Shown: piece by piece, positions 28,537-38,482 of the stretch
How positions within the stretch are numbered: position 1 is the stretch's first letter
How the letters are laid out: each line of letters opens with the position of its first letter
Origin: Pseudomonas inefficax
GTDB taxonomy: Bacteria; Pseudomonadota; Gammaproteobacteria; Pseudomonadales; Pseudomonadaceae
DNA length: 64,000 nucleotides
Direction: 5' to 3'
NCBI RefSeq assembly: GCF_900277125.1
Contig: NZ_OPYN01000132.1
Span: forward strand, 62,052-126,051
The notes under the pieces: model-generated
Seen by the model: only the letters and a program-made list of their open reading frames with translations
What the model was told of the DNA's origin: nothing
The model's database searches: none
Program-made: the position numbers and the translations under genes

Positions 28537-29832
28537 ATGTCTTTCACTACCCAACACACCGCTTCGTACTATGCCGCCACGGCACGCGATGCGACGCCCT
28601 ACCCGAGCCTGGACGGCGAACTGACCGCCGATGTATGCGTGGTCGGCGGCGGGCTGACCGGGGTCAATACCGCCCTGGAACTGGCCGAGCGCGGGCTTTC
28701 GGTGGTGCTGCTGGAAGGCCGGCGCATCGGCTGGGGCGCCAGCGGCCGCAACGGCGGCCAGCTGATTCGCGGCATCGGCCACGACGTCAGCGGCTTTGCC
28801 CGGCATGTCGGCCAGGACGGCGTGCAGTACCTGAAACAGGCCGGCATCGAATCGGTAGCGCTGGTAGCCAGCCGCATCGCCCAGTACGGCATTGCCTGCG
28901 ATCTGCGCTGGGGCTTCTGCGAACTGGCCAACACCCCTGCGCAGTTCGCCGCCTTCAAGGACGAACAGGACGACCTGGCTGCGCTCGGTTATCGCCCTGA
29001 AACCCGCCTGGTCAGTGCCGGCCAGCTGCATGAAATCGTCGCCAGCGACCAATACGCCGGCGGCCTGGTGGACATGGGCTCGGGCCATCTGCACCCGCTT
29101 GACCTGGTCCAGGGCGAAGCCCGCGCCGCCCACGGCCTGGGCGTACGCATCTTCGAGCAGAGCCCGGTGCTGCGCATCGAGCACGGCCCCCGCGTGACCC
29201 TGCACACAGCCCGTGGCACGGTGCGGGCGGGCAGCCTGGTGCTGGGCTGCAACGCCCACCTCGATGAACTGGAACCACGCCTGAGCGGCAAAGTACTGCC
29301 GGCCGGCAGCTATGTGGTGGCTACCGAGCCACTGCCCGAGTCACTGGCCACCAGCCTGATCCCGCAGAACATGGCACTGTGCGACCAGAAGGTCGGCCTG
29401 GACTACTACCGCCTCACGGCAGACCGACGCCTGCTGTTCGGCGGCGCCTGCCACTATTCCGGCCGCGACCCCAAGGACATTGCCGGCTACATGCGGCCCA
29501 AGGTATTGAAGGTGTTCCCGCAACTGGCCAACGTGCGTATCGACTACCAGTGGGGCGGCATGATCGGCATTACCGCCAACCGCTTCCCCCAGGTCGGGCG
29601 CCTCAGCCAGCACCCCAATGTGTACTATGCCCAGGGCTATTCCGGGCATGGGCTGAACGTGACGCACTGGACGGCAAAACTGCTGGCCGAAAGCATCGCA
29701 CTCGGCCACAGCCAGGGGCTGGATGTGTTCAGCGCCGTGCCACACCTGACCTTCCCGGGCGGCAAGGCACTGCGCTCGCCACTGTTGGCACTGGGGATGT
29801 TGTGGTATCGATTGCGGGAGGTGTTGGGGTGA
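28537..29832 (+). CDS. puuB: FAD-dependent oxidase, PuuB-like (gamma-glutamylputrescine oxidoreductase)
   Basis: A 431-residue DAO-family flavoenzyme. The Rossmann motif VVGGGLTGVNTALELAERG lies at residues 33-51, followed by the GG-doublet region GWGASGRNGGQL and a C-terminal FAD motif YAQGYSGHGLN. It begins 13 bp after the binding-protein stop. In the Puu pathway this enzyme oxidises gamma-glutamylputrescine to the aldehyde; the order synthetase-binder-oxidase supports that role here. Confidence 0.85.
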   Translation: MSFTTQHTASYYAATARDATPYPSLDGELTADVCVVGGGLTGVNTALELAERGLSVVLLEGRRIGWGASGRNGGQLIRGIGHDVSGFARHVGQDGVQYLKQAGIESVALVASRIAQYGIACDLRWGFCELANTPAQFAAFKDEQDDLAALGYRPETRLVSAGQLHEIVASDQYAGGLVDMGSGHLHPLDLVQGEARAAHGLGVRIFEQSPVLRIEHGPRVTLHTARGTVRAGSLVLGCNAHLDELEPRLSGKVLPAGSYVVATEPLPESLATSLIPQNMALCDQKVGLDYYRLTADRRLLFGGACHYSGRDPKDIAGYMRPKVLKVFPQLANVRIDYQWGGMIGITANRFPQVGRLSQHPNVYYAQGYSGHGLNVTHWTAKLLAESIALGHSQGLDVFSAVPHLTFPGGKALRSPLLALGMLWYRLREVLG

Positions 29833-29851
29833 GTTCGCCGGGAGCTTTGCG

Positions 29852-30092
29852 GCGCCTGTGAGACCGAGCGCCGCCCGCGCGGCGCTTCGCAGCACAAGGC
29901 TGCTCCTACATCTGTTTCGGGCCAATAACGCCTGTACCATTGCACACGACCGCCTTGTTTGGCCGGCACGATATCGAGGTGGACGCCAAGGGGGCGCGCG
30001 AATTCGCCCCAGGAATAACTGGCCCGAAATAGATGTAGGAGCAGCCTTGTGCTGCGAAGCGCCGCGCGGGCGGCGCTCGGTCTCACAGGCGC
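29852..30092. repeat. Long inverted repeat with REP cores (73-bp arms)
   Basis: Left arm 29852-29924 and right arm 30020-30092 are reverse complements with about one mismatch. Each contains the tgtaggagcagccttgtgct REP core extended by ccgcgcgggcggcgctcggt. The 95-bp spacer (29925-30019) encodes nothing recognisable. This is more than twice the arm length of the other REP pairs. The rest of the 395-bp gap (30093-30227) is the leader and probable promoter of the next gene. Confidence 0.9.
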
Positions 30093-30227
30093 AGAAAAAC
30101 TCAAGACAACCCCTTCCAGCCCCTCCAACTTGCTACCATTTCACAATCGATTGAACCTACCCACTGGCCAACTGTCGCGCACCTGCTAGCGTTGTTCTGG
30201 CCGACCTATCATGGATGCCTTTTCATC

Positions 30228-30905
30228 ATGAAATCATTGCCCCGCATTACCCTGTTGTGCGCCGCACTGCTTACCATGGCCGCTTGCTCCAGCAATCGCG
30301 TGGACCCAAAGGACTACTCCGGCTTCCTCAAGGATTACAGCCGCCTGCAAGAAACCAAGAGCCCGTCGGGTGACCCGGTGATGCGCTGGATCGACCCCAA
30401 GGTCAACGTCAACCAGTACAGCCAGGTGTTCATCGAGCCCAGCCAGTTCTACCCCAAGCCGCAGCCGACGGAGGTCATCTCGACGCAGACGCTGCAGGAA
30501 ATCACCCGTTACTTCAACGAAGCGTTGCGCCGGGAAATGGGCAGCGTGGTACCGCTGGCCAAGGGCCCCGGCCCGGGCGTGATCGTGGTGCGCCCGGCAA
30601 TCACGGCGGTGTCCACCAGCAACGAGGGCCTCAAACCCTATGAGGTGATCCCTATCGCGTTGATTTCGGCCGGTGTGAACACTGCCATGGGCGGCCGTGA
30701 CCAGGAGGTGGATGTCGGCGTGGAAGCTGCGTTCCTCGATGGTGCCAGCCAGAAGGTGCTGGCCCAGGTGGTGCGCAAGGGCACGGGGCAGGAACTGGAA
30801 AACAAGACAACCAAACTGACTCTGAATGACGTCAAGCCGGTGCTGGACGGCTGGGCCAAGGACATGCGTGCGAGCTTCCTGGAAGCGAAGCAGAAAGCCC
30901 GCTGA
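30228..30905 (+). CDS. DUF3313 outer-membrane lipoprotein
   Basis: A 225-residue lipoprotein starting MKSLPRITLLCAALLTMAAC, with lipobox MAAC at residues 17-20. The mature part matches DUF3313 (FLKDYSRLQE, PALLYVNPE-like MRWIDPKVNV, and ALISAGVNTAMGG). The family is common in pseudomonads and of unknown function. An upstream in-frame ATG at 30192 would hide the signal peptide, so 30228 is preferred. A REP pair follows the stop. Confidence 0.85.
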   Translation: MKSLPRITLLCAALLTMAACSSNRVDPKDYSGFLKDYSRLQETKSPSGDPVMRWIDPKVNVNQYSQVFIEPSQFYPKPQPTEVISTQTLQEITRYFNEALRREMGSVVPLAKGPGPGVIVVRPAITAVSTSNEGLKPYEVIPIALISAGVNTAMGGRDQEVDVGVEAAFLDGASQKVLAQVVRKGTGQELENKTTKLTLNDVKPVLDGWAKDMRASFLEAKQKAR

Positions 30906-30920
30906 AGCCTCACTGGTCCA

Positions 30921-31035
30921 TGTAGGAGCGGCCTTGTGTCGCGATGGGGCGCGGAGCGGCCCCAGATCCACGTATACAAGCTGAAATCGCTGGGGCTGCT
31001 TCGCAGCCCTTTCGCGACACAAGGCCGCTCCTACA
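30921..31035. repeat. REP inverted pair between convergent DUF3313 and sdaA genes
   Basis: tgtaggagcggccttgtgtc faces its reverse complement at the right end, with inner arms ggggcgcggagcggcccc and ggggctgcttcgcagccc. Fills the gap between the two stops. Confidence 0.85.
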
Positions 31036-31045
31036 GTTGACCGCG

Positions 31046-32422
31046 TCAACATTCGACGAAGGCAACGGCCAGGCCGCCGCGCGAGGTCTCCTTGTAGTTG
31101 GCATGCATGTCCGCCCCGGTATCGCGCATGGTGCGGATCACCCGGTCGAGCGAGATGAAGTGCTCGCCATCCCCCCGCAGCGCCATCTGCACGGCGTTGA
31201 TCGCCTTCACCGCGGCAATCGCGTTGCGCTCGATGCAGGGCACCTGCACCAGGCCGCCAACCGGGTCGCAGGTCAGCCCAAGGTTATGTTCCAAGGCAAT
31301 TTCGGCGGCATTTTCCAGCTGTGGCGGCGTGGCGCCCAGCACCTGGGCCAGGCCGGCGGCGGCCATCGAACAGGCTGAGCCCACCTCGCCCTGGCAACCA
31401 ACCTCGGCCCCGGAAATCGACGCGTTCTTCTTGCACAGGATGCCAACCGCCGCTGCCGCCAGCAGGAAGTCCACCACGTCCGCGTCGCACGCGCCGGGGT
31501 TGAATTTCATGTAATAGTGCAGCACCGCCGGGATGATGCCGGCCGCACCGTTGGTAGGCGCGGTAACCATGCGCCCGCCGGCGGCGTTCTCTTCATTCAC
31601 CGCCAGGGCGAACAGGTTGACCCACTCCATGGCACTGAGGGTGGAGCCGATCACGTTGGGCTTGCCCAACTCCTGCAGGCTGCGATGCAGCCGCGCCGCG
31701 CGGCGCTTGACGTGCAACCCGCCCGGCAGGATGCCTTCGTTGCGCAGGCCATTGTCGACGCACTCACGCATGGCACCCCAGATTCGCAGCAGGCCCTCGC
31801 GTACCTCGGCCTCCGGGCGCCAGGCACATTCGTTGGCCATCATCAGCTGCGCCACGCTCAGGCCATGGGCCTTGCACAAGGCCAGCAACTGCGCAGCACT
31901 GTCGAACTCGTACGGCAGCACCACCGCGTTCGCTTCGACTGCTGGCGCATCGATCTCGACTTGCTCGACGATAAAGCCACCGCCTACCGAATAGTAGGTC
32001 TGGCGCAACAAGCTGCCCTGCCCGTTCATGGCTTCCAGGCTCATGGCATTGGGGTGGTAAGGCAGGTTCTCGTCGAGCAGCAGCATGTCGCGGCTGTACT
32101 CGAACGCCAGCGGGTGGCTGCCATCGAGCATCAGGCAGTGCTCCTGCATCACCTGGCCAATACGCGACTCGATAGTGGCCGGGTCGATACGGTCCGGCCA
32201 CTGCCCCATCAGGCCGAGCAGGCAGGCGCGATCGGTGGCATGGCCAACCCCGGTGGCCGACAGCGACCCGTATAGCCGCACCTCGACACGGCTTACCCTG
32301 GCCAACAGCCCCTGCTCACGCAGGGCCTGGGCAAAGGTAGCCGCCGCCCGCATCGGGCCGACGGTGTGGGAACTGGACGGCCCGATGCCAATTTTGAAAA
32401 GGTCGAAAACACTGATAGCCAT
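31046..32422 (-). CDS. sdaA: L-serine dehydratase (iron-sulfur type, single chain)
   Basis: A 458-residue fused alpha/beta serine deaminase converting L-serine to pyruvate and ammonia. It begins MAISVFDLFKIGIGPSSSHT with the PSSSHT motif of the beta domain. The C-terminal alpha domain holds the cluster cysteines (SISGAEVGCQGEVGSACSMA, CDPVGGLVQVPCIERN). The length matches SdaA/SdaB/TdcG. The ATG at 32422 has AGG 9 nt upstream. Divergent from a LysR gene that probably controls it. Confidence 0.93.
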   Translation of the reverse strand: MAISVFDLFKIGIGPSSSHTVGPMRAAATFAQALREQGLLARVSRVEVRLYGSLSATGVGHATDRACLLGLMGQWPDRIDPATIESRIGQVMQEHCLMLDGSHPLAFEYSRDMLLLDENLPYHPNAMSLEAMNGQGSLLRQTYYSVGGGFIVEQVEIDAPAVEANAVVLPYEFDSAAQLLALCKAHGLSVAQLMMANECAWRPEAEVREGLLRIWGAMRECVDNGLRNEGILPGGLHVKRRAARLHRSLQELGKPNVIGSTLSAMEWVNLFALAVNEENAAGGRMVTAPTNGAAGIIPAVLHYYMKFNPGACDADVVDFLLAAAAVGILCKKNASISGAEVGCQGEVGSACSMAAAGLAQVLGATPPQLENAAEIALEHNLGLTCDPVGGLVQVPCIERNAIAAVKAINAVQMALRGDGEHFISLDRVIRTMRDTGADMHANYKETSRGGLAVAFVEC

Positions 32423-32569
32423 GCTAATGCCTGACCGTGCCCGAGAATGAAGCCGCAGCACGGTTATCTGAAGAAATTGAGCGTTATTGCAATTTTTGCG
32501 CGATACTGCCGCGCTGGCTCATGGATGACCAACGAAACTTCCTAAGCAAGGCTTTAGTGATACTAAACG

Positions 32570-33508
32570 ATGCGACGACAACTCAATGGCCAGACATTCG
32601 TCTGGCTACACGTGTTCGCCTGTGCGGCCCGGCACTTGTCCTTCACCCGCTGTGCCGAAGAGCTGCACATCACCCCGGGCGCCGTCAGCCAACAGATGCG
32701 CCAGCTGGAGGAACGCCTGGGCTACCGGTTGTTCCTGCGCCGGGCGCGCGGTGTGGAACTGAGCGCCGAAGGGCAACGCCTGGCGCAGACGGTGACCGAA
32801 GCCTACGGCAGCATCGAAGCCGAACTGCTGCGCCTGGACGCGGGTGAAATCCGCGGCACCTTGCGCCTGCGCTCGATCCCGTCGTTCCTGGCCAAGTGGC
32901 TCACGCCGCGCCTGCCGCGTTTTCAACAACGCTATCCGGACATCGAGCTGCGCCTGGTGGCCGAAGACAGTGCCCAGGCGTTGACCCCTGGCGATTTCGA
33001 CCTGGCCATCGACCTGAACGATGGCAGCTACCCCGGCATGCTCTCGACGCCGCTGCTGGACGAGCAGATCTTCCCCGTGTGCTCCCCCACCTTGCTGCGC
33101 GGGCGCCCGCCGCTGCACGGGCCGGCAGACCTTGCGCACTACCCGCTGCTACACGACATCACGGCCTGGCGTGGCAGTTCGGAATATGCCGAATGGGAGT
33201 TCTACCTGGAAGGCATCGGCGCCGCCGGCCTGGATGTGCGGCGTGGGCATACCTTCAACCGCAACCACCTGACCATCGAGGCGGCGATTGCCGGCAGTGG
33301 CGTGGCGATTGCCCGGCGCACGCTGCTCAACGACGAACTTGAGCGCGGGGCACTGATCGTGCCATTCGGGGTGCCTATCGCCAATCACAAGCGTTATGTG
33401 GTGCATTACCCGCCGGGCGGGCTGAGCCAGCCGGGAGCGCGAGCGGTGCATGACTGGCTGGTGGAGGAAGCGCGGGGGTTCAGGGAGTTGCACCCTTTGA
33501 AGGACTAG
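32570..33508 (+). CDS. LysR-family regulator divergent from sdaA
   Basis: A 312-residue LysR regulator of the GcvA/DsdC-like group: helix-turn-helix FTRCAEELHITPGAVSQQMR (residues 25-44) and effector domain with LRSIPSFLAKWLTPRLPRFQ. It lies 147 bp from sdaA in divergent orientation, so serine or a related amino acid is the likely signal. That assignment is positional only. Confidence 0.85.
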   Translation: MRRQLNGQTFVWLHVFACAARHLSFTRCAEELHITPGAVSQQMRQLEERLGYRLFLRRARGVELSAEGQRLAQTVTEAYGSIEAELLRLDAGEIRGTLRLRSIPSFLAKWLTPRLPRFQQRYPDIELRLVAEDSAQALTPGDFDLAIDLNDGSYPGMLSTPLLDEQIFPVCSPTLLRGRPPLHGPADLAHYPLLHDITAWRGSSEYAEWEFYLEGIGAAGLDVRRGHTFNRNHLTIEAAIAGSGVAIARRTLLNDELERGALIVPFGVPIANHKRYVVHYPPGGLSQPGARAVHDWLVEEARGFRELHPLKD

Positions 33509-33571
33509 GCCAGCCAAGAGCGCTTGCACACTGTCATGGAATTGCGAATGACTCATTGAATTAGCAGGGAC

Positions 33572-33660
33572 CCTGTGGGAGCGGCTTTAGCCGCGAACAC
33601 CGGCGCAGCCGGTGCCATGCACCGCGTTGGATTCTTCGCGGGTAAACCCGCTCCCACAGG
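33572..33660. repeat. REP unit at the left border of the exopolysaccharide cluster
   Basis: A full REP pair with the inner sequence caccggcgcagccggtgcca. It matches the unit repeated in tandem at 49.13-49.86 kb in the same orientation. Before it lies actcattgaattagcaggg, which recurs at 39517. It separates the LysR stop (33508) from the sugar transferase stop (33690). Confidence 0.88.
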
Positions 33661-33689
33661 GTGCGCAGAGCGTTTGCGAGATTTGTGCG

Positions 33690-35111
33690 TCAGTAGGCCT
33701 GCTTGCCGGTAAAGGCGCTAAGCGTGCGCACCAGAATCACGAAATCCAGCCACAGCGACCAGTTGTTGATGTACTCGATGTCCGAGTCCACCCGCTGGAT
33801 CATTTGCTCGATATCCCTGGTCTCGCCCCTGAATCCCCGCACCTGTGCCAGGCCGGTCATGCCTGGCTTGATATTGTGACGGGCAAAGTAATCGACGATG
33901 TCCTGGGAATACAACGTGTCATGCTGCAACGCATGCGGCCGCGGCCCGACCAGCGACATTTCCCCGGTCAGCACATTGAACAGTTGCGGCAGTTCGTCCA
34001 GGCTGGTGCGGCGGATAAAGGCGCCGACTCGGGTCAACCTCGGGTCATTCCTCTGCGCCTGCTTTACCACGCCCTCCTCCGGCTGATGGATATGCATGCT
34101 CCTGAACTTCCAGATGCGGAACGCTTCCCCGGTCCAGCCGGTGCGTTCCTGGCGGAAGAACACCGGGCCGCGGCTATCGAGCTTGATGGCCAGCGCAACG
34201 GCCAGCAACACCGGCGATGCCAGCAGCAGGATCAGCACCGCCAACACCCTGTCCTCGAGGTTCTTCAGGAACAGGCTCATGCCCGTCAGCGGTGTTTCCG
34301 ACAAGGTCAGCACAGGGATGCCGGCAATTTCCCGCACGCTGTGGTTGATCAGGCGCAACGAGAAGATATCCGGCACCCAGTTCACCGCAATGCACTTGTC
34401 GAGCAACTTGAAATACACATCGTTGATGACCTCGGAACCGCCCAGCGGGGTCACCAGGTACACCGTACGGATGCCATGGCGGGCCACGATATCGTCGAGT
34501 TCGGCAATATGCCCGAGCACCGGCATGCGCTGCTTGCCTTCGGCGCTCTCGCGCCCCGGCTCATCGGCATTGTCGACCAGCACGCAACCCAGCACACGCT
34601 CGCCGAACCAGGGATTGTTGCTGATTTTCTGGTACAGGAAGTTGGCCAGGTCACCGGCGCCAATGATCAGGGCGTTGTCCAGGCGGGCATGCGCCGTGAA
34701 GCGCTTTTGCAATTCACGCACGGCAAAGTGCAGGAACAACTGGGCGATGTAGCCGATGATGAACAACTGCACGACCAGCAGACGCGAATAGGTTTCGCTC
34801 TGTTTGGCCAGAAAGGCCATGACCACCAGGAAGCAGAAGGTTGCCGACCAGGCCTTGAACAGCCGGAAAGCCTTGATGGAAAGCCCTACGTTGGTACGGT
34901 AGATCGCATAATGATCGTAGATGACTGCCAGTGCGCCAACCAGCAACAGCAGCATGATCACGTAATCGGAAGTGATGTAGCCAAACTGGTCGTAGATCAG
35001 GTACCAGGCAATACCGGTGACTGCAATTCCATCGAGGCCGGCCTGAATGGCGTTACTTACGCTGCTTCTTCTCTGCAGCACGGAACGACTGCTTCTGGGC
35101 TCTAAGACCAT
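33690..35111 (-). CDS. Undecaprenyl-phosphate sugar phosphotransferase (WcaJ-type initiating enzyme)
   Basis: A 473-residue polyprenyl glycosylphosphotransferase. Four N-terminal membrane spans and a CoA-binding-like cytosolic domain ([18 protein letters not shown]) precede one more span and the catalytic C-terminus. Catalytic motifs: [43 protein letters not shown] and the terminal arginine region. It transfers a sugar phosphate to undecaprenyl phosphate, starting repeat-unit synthesis. The ATG at 35111 has GAGG 7 nt upstream, unlike the ATG at 35123; the longer upstream frame lacks support. Confidence 0.9.
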   Translation of the reverse strand: MVLEPRSSRSVLQRRSSVSNAIQAGLDGIAVTGIAWYLIYDQFGYITSDYVIMLLLLVGALAVIYDHYAIYRTNVGLSIKAFRLFKAWSATFCFLVVMAFLAKQSETYSRLLVVQLFIIGYIAQLFLHFAVRELQKRFTAHARLDNALIIGAGDLANFLYQKISNNPWFGERVLGCVLVDNADEPGRESAEGKQRMPVLGHIAELDDIVARHGIRTVYLVTPLGGSEVINDVYFKLLDKCIAVNWVPDIFSLRLINHSVREIAGIPVLTLSETPLTGMSLFLKNLEDRVLAVLILLLASPVLLAVALAIKLDSRGPVFFRQERTGWTGEAFRIWKFRSMHIHQPEEGVVKQAQRNDPRLTRVGAFIRRTSLDELPQLFNVLTGEMSLVGPRPHALQHDTLYSQDIVDYFARHNIKPGMTGLAQVRGFRGETRDIEQMIQRVDSDIEYINNWSLWLDFVILVRTLSAFTGKQAY

Positions 35112-35283
35112 TTCAGACCTCATCAATGTGCGCGCAGCAAGTGCCTTCCAGCAACCAGCAAGACTTGACAACGGCTCATGCAAAGCCCGTGAAGCGGAAT
35201 CGTGCAGCCCCAAGCCATTGATCTCACTGTAGCAGCCACCCGCCATCAGCGTGCCCGGAATCACCGCTCGCGCGGCCCGCCGT

Positions 35284-36036
35284 TCATACGGTGTGCCTGG
35301 CCACCCCTCCGTCGCGGCAGTACAGCACGGTACGCAGCAGGAACAACGGGTTGCCCACCACATAGCGCATGAACAAACGTTTCGGCTCGCGCGCCAGCCG
35401 ATACAGCCACTCCCCACCCAACCGCCGCAACCACTCGGGCGCCCGGCTGACCTTGCCGCCGAGAAAATCCAGGATCGCGCCGCCGCACACGATCAGGCAT
35501 GGCACATCAGCGGCCGCCAGCCTTGCCGCCACAACTTCCTGTCTGGGCATGCCCATGCCCAGCACGATCAGTTCTGGTTGCAGCTCCCTGGCCAGTTGCA
35601 GGTAGCTCTCGACGCTGGCAAAGCCATCGTGGACCGACACCGGCACCACCCCGAACATGGCTGCGCTACGCTGCACGGCCTGGTCCAGATAAGGTTGCCG
35701 GGTGCCCCAGAACGCGACTCGCCGCCCACGGTAGGCAGCCAGTAGCCGAGGAATGAAGTCGGTGCCATTCATGTTGAGCCCCGGTTCAAGCCCCAGTCGC
35801 CGATACAGGATCGCCATACCGGAGCCGTCGCGCAGTAGCACATCGGCCGCCGACAATGCCTGATGGCAGGCGCCATCGCGAACCACCAGGTTCATTGCAT
35901 GGGCATTGACGAAGCCCAGCACGGTCGCGGCCTGCGTGGCGGTCAGCCTGTCCAGCAGGCGCTGCACGGCAGTGGCATCCGCCACCACTTCAAGCTTGCC
36001 GACAATGGTGTTCCAGCGTTTCTGCCACTCAGCCAT
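35284..36036 (-). CDS. WecG/TagA/CpsF family glycosyltransferase
   Basis: A 250-residue GT26-family enzyme. Family motifs: FVNAHAMNLVVR, DGSGMAIL, GTDFIPRLLA, and the region ELIVLGMGMPRQEV with AAADVPCLIVCGGAILDFLGG. GT26 members add ManNAc(A)- or Glc-type sugars to lipid-linked intermediates. Its ATG overlaps the upstream GT2 stop by one base (TGATG), so the two are coupled. Donor unknown. A 172-bp gap without a recognisable gene separates it from the sugar transferase start. Confidence 0.87.
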   Translation of the reverse strand: MAEWQKRWNTIVGKLEVVADATAVQRLLDRLTATQAATVLGFVNAHAMNLVVRDGACHQALSAADVLLRDGSGMAILYRRLGLEPGLNMNGTDFIPRLLAAYRGRRVAFWGTRQPYLDQAVQRSAAMFGVVPVSVHDGFASVESYLQLARELQPELIVLGMGMPRQEVVAARLAAADVPCLIVCGGAILDFLGGKVSRAPEWLRRLGGEWLYRLAREPKRLFMRYVVGNPLFLLRTVLYCRDGGVARHTV

Positions 36037-37223
36037 CAGTCTTCATCCCGTTTCGAACGTACCCATTCAACCTGGCGCTTGATCAGGAACCCCAGATACA
36101 ACGGGATCTTTTTTACCGCGTAAAACGGCGCGTACAGCAGCACCGAGAACGGGATCAGTTCGCGACAGAAGCGCGCCCAGGCCAGTGCGACGGCAAGGCC
36201 GAGCAATGCCAACGCACAAAGGGCGATCCAGGCAGGTGCCGCCAGGCCGAACAGCAGGTATGCCAGCCAGGCCACCAGGTTGAGCCCGAGCAAGGCCAGC
36301 ACCAGCAACGCCAGCGGCGGCACCAGCAGGTCAAGGGTCATGGCCAGCAAGCTGCCGTTACGCTGAGTGATTGCCGCCAGCGCACGCCTGGGCGCTTCTG
36401 CCAGCATCAGGCTCATGTGCCCATGCTCCCAGCGGGTACGCTGGCTGCCCAGGCCCTGCTGGCTGACAGGGAACCGGCTGCTGACCACAGCCTCGGGGCA
36501 GAACACTGGCGGCTTGCCTTGCTGACACAGGTCCAGACCCAGCTTCACATCCTCCACCAGGTGCCCGTTGGCCAAGTCGATCAAGGCCAGGTCACGCCAG
36601 CCGAACGCCATGCCTGCGCCCATCAACTGGCAAGGCAGGCCCAGGCGTGCCCAACCACGCGGGCGCACCAGGTTCTTGACCCGCCAGGCGAACTGGGCAA
36701 CCTGCACTGCCAGCCCGGCCCCTGCCGGTGCGTGCATCAGGTACAGCGCCTGCACCGGGCGAGCGACCTCACAGTAGCGCCGCGCCAGGCGCTCGATTGC
36801 CCCCTCGCCCACCTGGCAGTCGGCATCCACCACGATCACCACCTCGGGCGGCTGACTGGCCAGATGGTGCACGCCAAAGTCCAGGGCGTAGCCCTTGCCG
36901 CGCAACCGCGTATCGTGGCGCTCCACCACTTCGGCACCCGCCTCGCGCGCCAGTCGCGCGGTGTCGTCAGTGCAGTTGTCCGCCACCACCAGCAAGCGGT
37001 CGCCAGGCCGCAACTGCGGGGCAATGCTTGCCAGCGTGGCACCAATCATCGAAGCCTCGTCATGGGCTGGCACCAGCACTGCCACTTGCGGACGAGCGTT
37101 CTTGCCCATCGGCTGCACGCGTGCAGGCAAGCAGGCCATCAGTACCTGCACCAACAGCAGCAGCACCGGCAACAGGACGATGGTCGCCAGCATGCCCAGT
37201 AACCAAGCCAAGACACTTATCAT
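36036..37223 (-). CDS. Membrane glycosyltransferase family 2 (processive-like)
   Basis: A 395-residue enzyme with an N-terminal membrane span (residues 5-30) and several C-terminal spans. The cytosolic GT-A domain holds VLVPAHDEASMI, the DADC metal motif, an ED acceptor-side motif (HLVEDVKLGL) and QRTRW (QxxRW), the signature of processive cellulose-synthase-like enzymes. Single-addition activity is also possible. Coupled by short overlaps with its neighbours on both sides. Confidence 0.85.
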   Translation of the reverse strand: MISVLAWLLGMLATIVLLPVLLLLVQVLMACLPARVQPMGKNARPQVAVLVPAHDEASMIGATLASIAPQLRPGDRLLVVADNCTDDTARLAREAGAEVVERHDTRLRGKGYALDFGVHHLASQPPEVVIVVDADCQVGEGAIERLARRYCEVARPVQALYLMHAPAGAGLAVQVAQFAWRVKNLVRPRGWARLGLPCQLMGAGMAFGWRDLALIDLANGHLVEDVKLGLDLCQQGKPPVFCPEAVVSSRFPVSQQGLGSQRTRWEHGHMSLMLAEAPRRALAAITQRNGSLLAMTLDLLVPPLALLVLALLGLNLVAWLAYLLFGLAAPAWIALCALALLGLAVALAWARFCRELIPFSVLLYAPFYAVKKIPLYLGFLIKRQVEWVRSKRDED

Positions 37224-38422
37224 GCGGATGCCTTGAAATAGCTGGCCAGCCTGGCCGCTTCGGTATCGATGTCATGCCGTTGCAGCACACGCTGGCGAGC
37301 CGCCTCGCCCATGCGCTGCAGCGCCTCGGCAGGTTGCGCCAGGCAGTCGGCCATGGCCTCCACCAGCTCGTCCACGGTGCCGGCAGGGAACAACCAGCCG
37401 TTCTCGCCCGGCCGCACCAGCTCGGGAATGCCTGCCACATAGGTGCTCAGCACTGGCCTGCGCAACGCCATGGCCTCCATGATCACCACGGGCAAACCCT
37501 CGGCAAAGCTGGGCAGCACCAGCGCACGCGCTGCAAGGATTTCCTCGCGCACCTGTGCGCTGCTGATCCAGCCGGTGATGCGCACCTGCTGCTGCAAGCC
37601 ATGCCGTGCAATCAGCGCCTCGATCTGCCTACGCATCTCACCATCGCCAGCCAGCACCAGCTCGAAGGCGATCGACCGGTCGGCCAGTACCCGCGCGGCC
37701 TCAAGCAACAGCAGCTGGCCTTTCTGTTCGCACAGGCGGCCGACGCACACCAGGCGCGGCGCCATGGGCACGCCGACCGGCGTCACCTCATGGAAACTGC
37801 GCTCGAGGCCGCAATGCACCACCTTCACCTTGGCCCAATGGTCGTATGCCACCCAGCGATACAACTGGCTGCGCCCGTACGAGCTGATCGCCGCGACAAA
37901 TGCGGCACGCCGCACCTTCTCGCCCATGTGCAGAAACTGCGGTTTGTCGAACTCTTCCGGCCCGTGCACGGTAAAGCTGTAGGCTGGCCCGCCGAGCACG
38001 TTGGCCAGCATCACCACCTCGGTGGAATTGGTGCCGAAATGCGCATGCACATGTCTTGCCTCGCCTGCCCGCAACCATTGCAGCACCTGGCAGGCCTCGG
38101 CCAGGTACACCAGATGGTAGGGCCAGGCCCGGTCGGCCCGCAGACCAAGGCGCATGGCCAGCCACAGCGCCCGGGAAAACCGGCGCGGCTGTGCGCGCAG
38201 CACTTGCCAGGTGGGTGCCAACAAACCCTTGATGCCACGTTGCAGCACATAGCGGGTCCTGGCCCGTTCGCTCGCGTCCTCGGCATCCTGCAACTCGGCG
38301 TCCCACCCGCGCAAGGCAATACGCTGCACCTCTACCCCCTGGCGCTCAAGGGCCAGGATCTCGCGGCGAATGAAACTGTGGCTGACCTTCGGGTACTGGT
38401 TTATGAAGTAGGCAATGCGCAT
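37220..38422 (-). CDS. Glycosyltransferase family 4
   Basis: A 400-residue GT-B enzyme beginning MRIAYFINQYPKVSHSFIRR, the usual opening of colanic-acid/exopolysaccharide GT4 enzymes. C-terminal donor-site motifs: CVGRLCEQKGQLLLLEA and the EX7E region SFAEGLPVVIMEAMALRRPV. The ATG at 38422 is chosen over a TTG 5 codons upstream. It overlaps the downstream GT2 gene by 4 nt (ATGA). Donor sugar unknown. Confidence 0.9.
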   Translation of the reverse strand: MRIAYFINQYPKVSHSFIRREILALERQGVEVQRIALRGWDAELQDAEDASERARTRYVLQRGIKGLLAPTWQVLRAQPRRFSRALWLAMRLGLRADRAWPYHLVYLAEACQVLQWLRAGEARHVHAHFGTNSTEVVMLANVLGGPAYSFTVHGPEEFDKPQFLHMGEKVRRAAFVAAISSYGRSQLYRWVAYDHWAKVKVVHCGLERSFHEVTPVGVPMAPRLVCVGRLCEQKGQLLLLEAARVLADRSIAFELVLAGDGEMRRQIEALIARHGLQQQVRITGWISSAQVREEILAARALVLPSFAEGLPVVIMEAMALRRPVLSTYVAGIPELVRPGENGWLFPAGTVDELVEAMADCLAQPAEALQRMGEAARQRVLQRHDIDTEAARLASYFKASA

Positions 38423-38482
38423 AGGAATCCAGATCAAGACCCGCGTGATGAACCTGCAGACCTGCCACTGCGGGGCCGGCCG

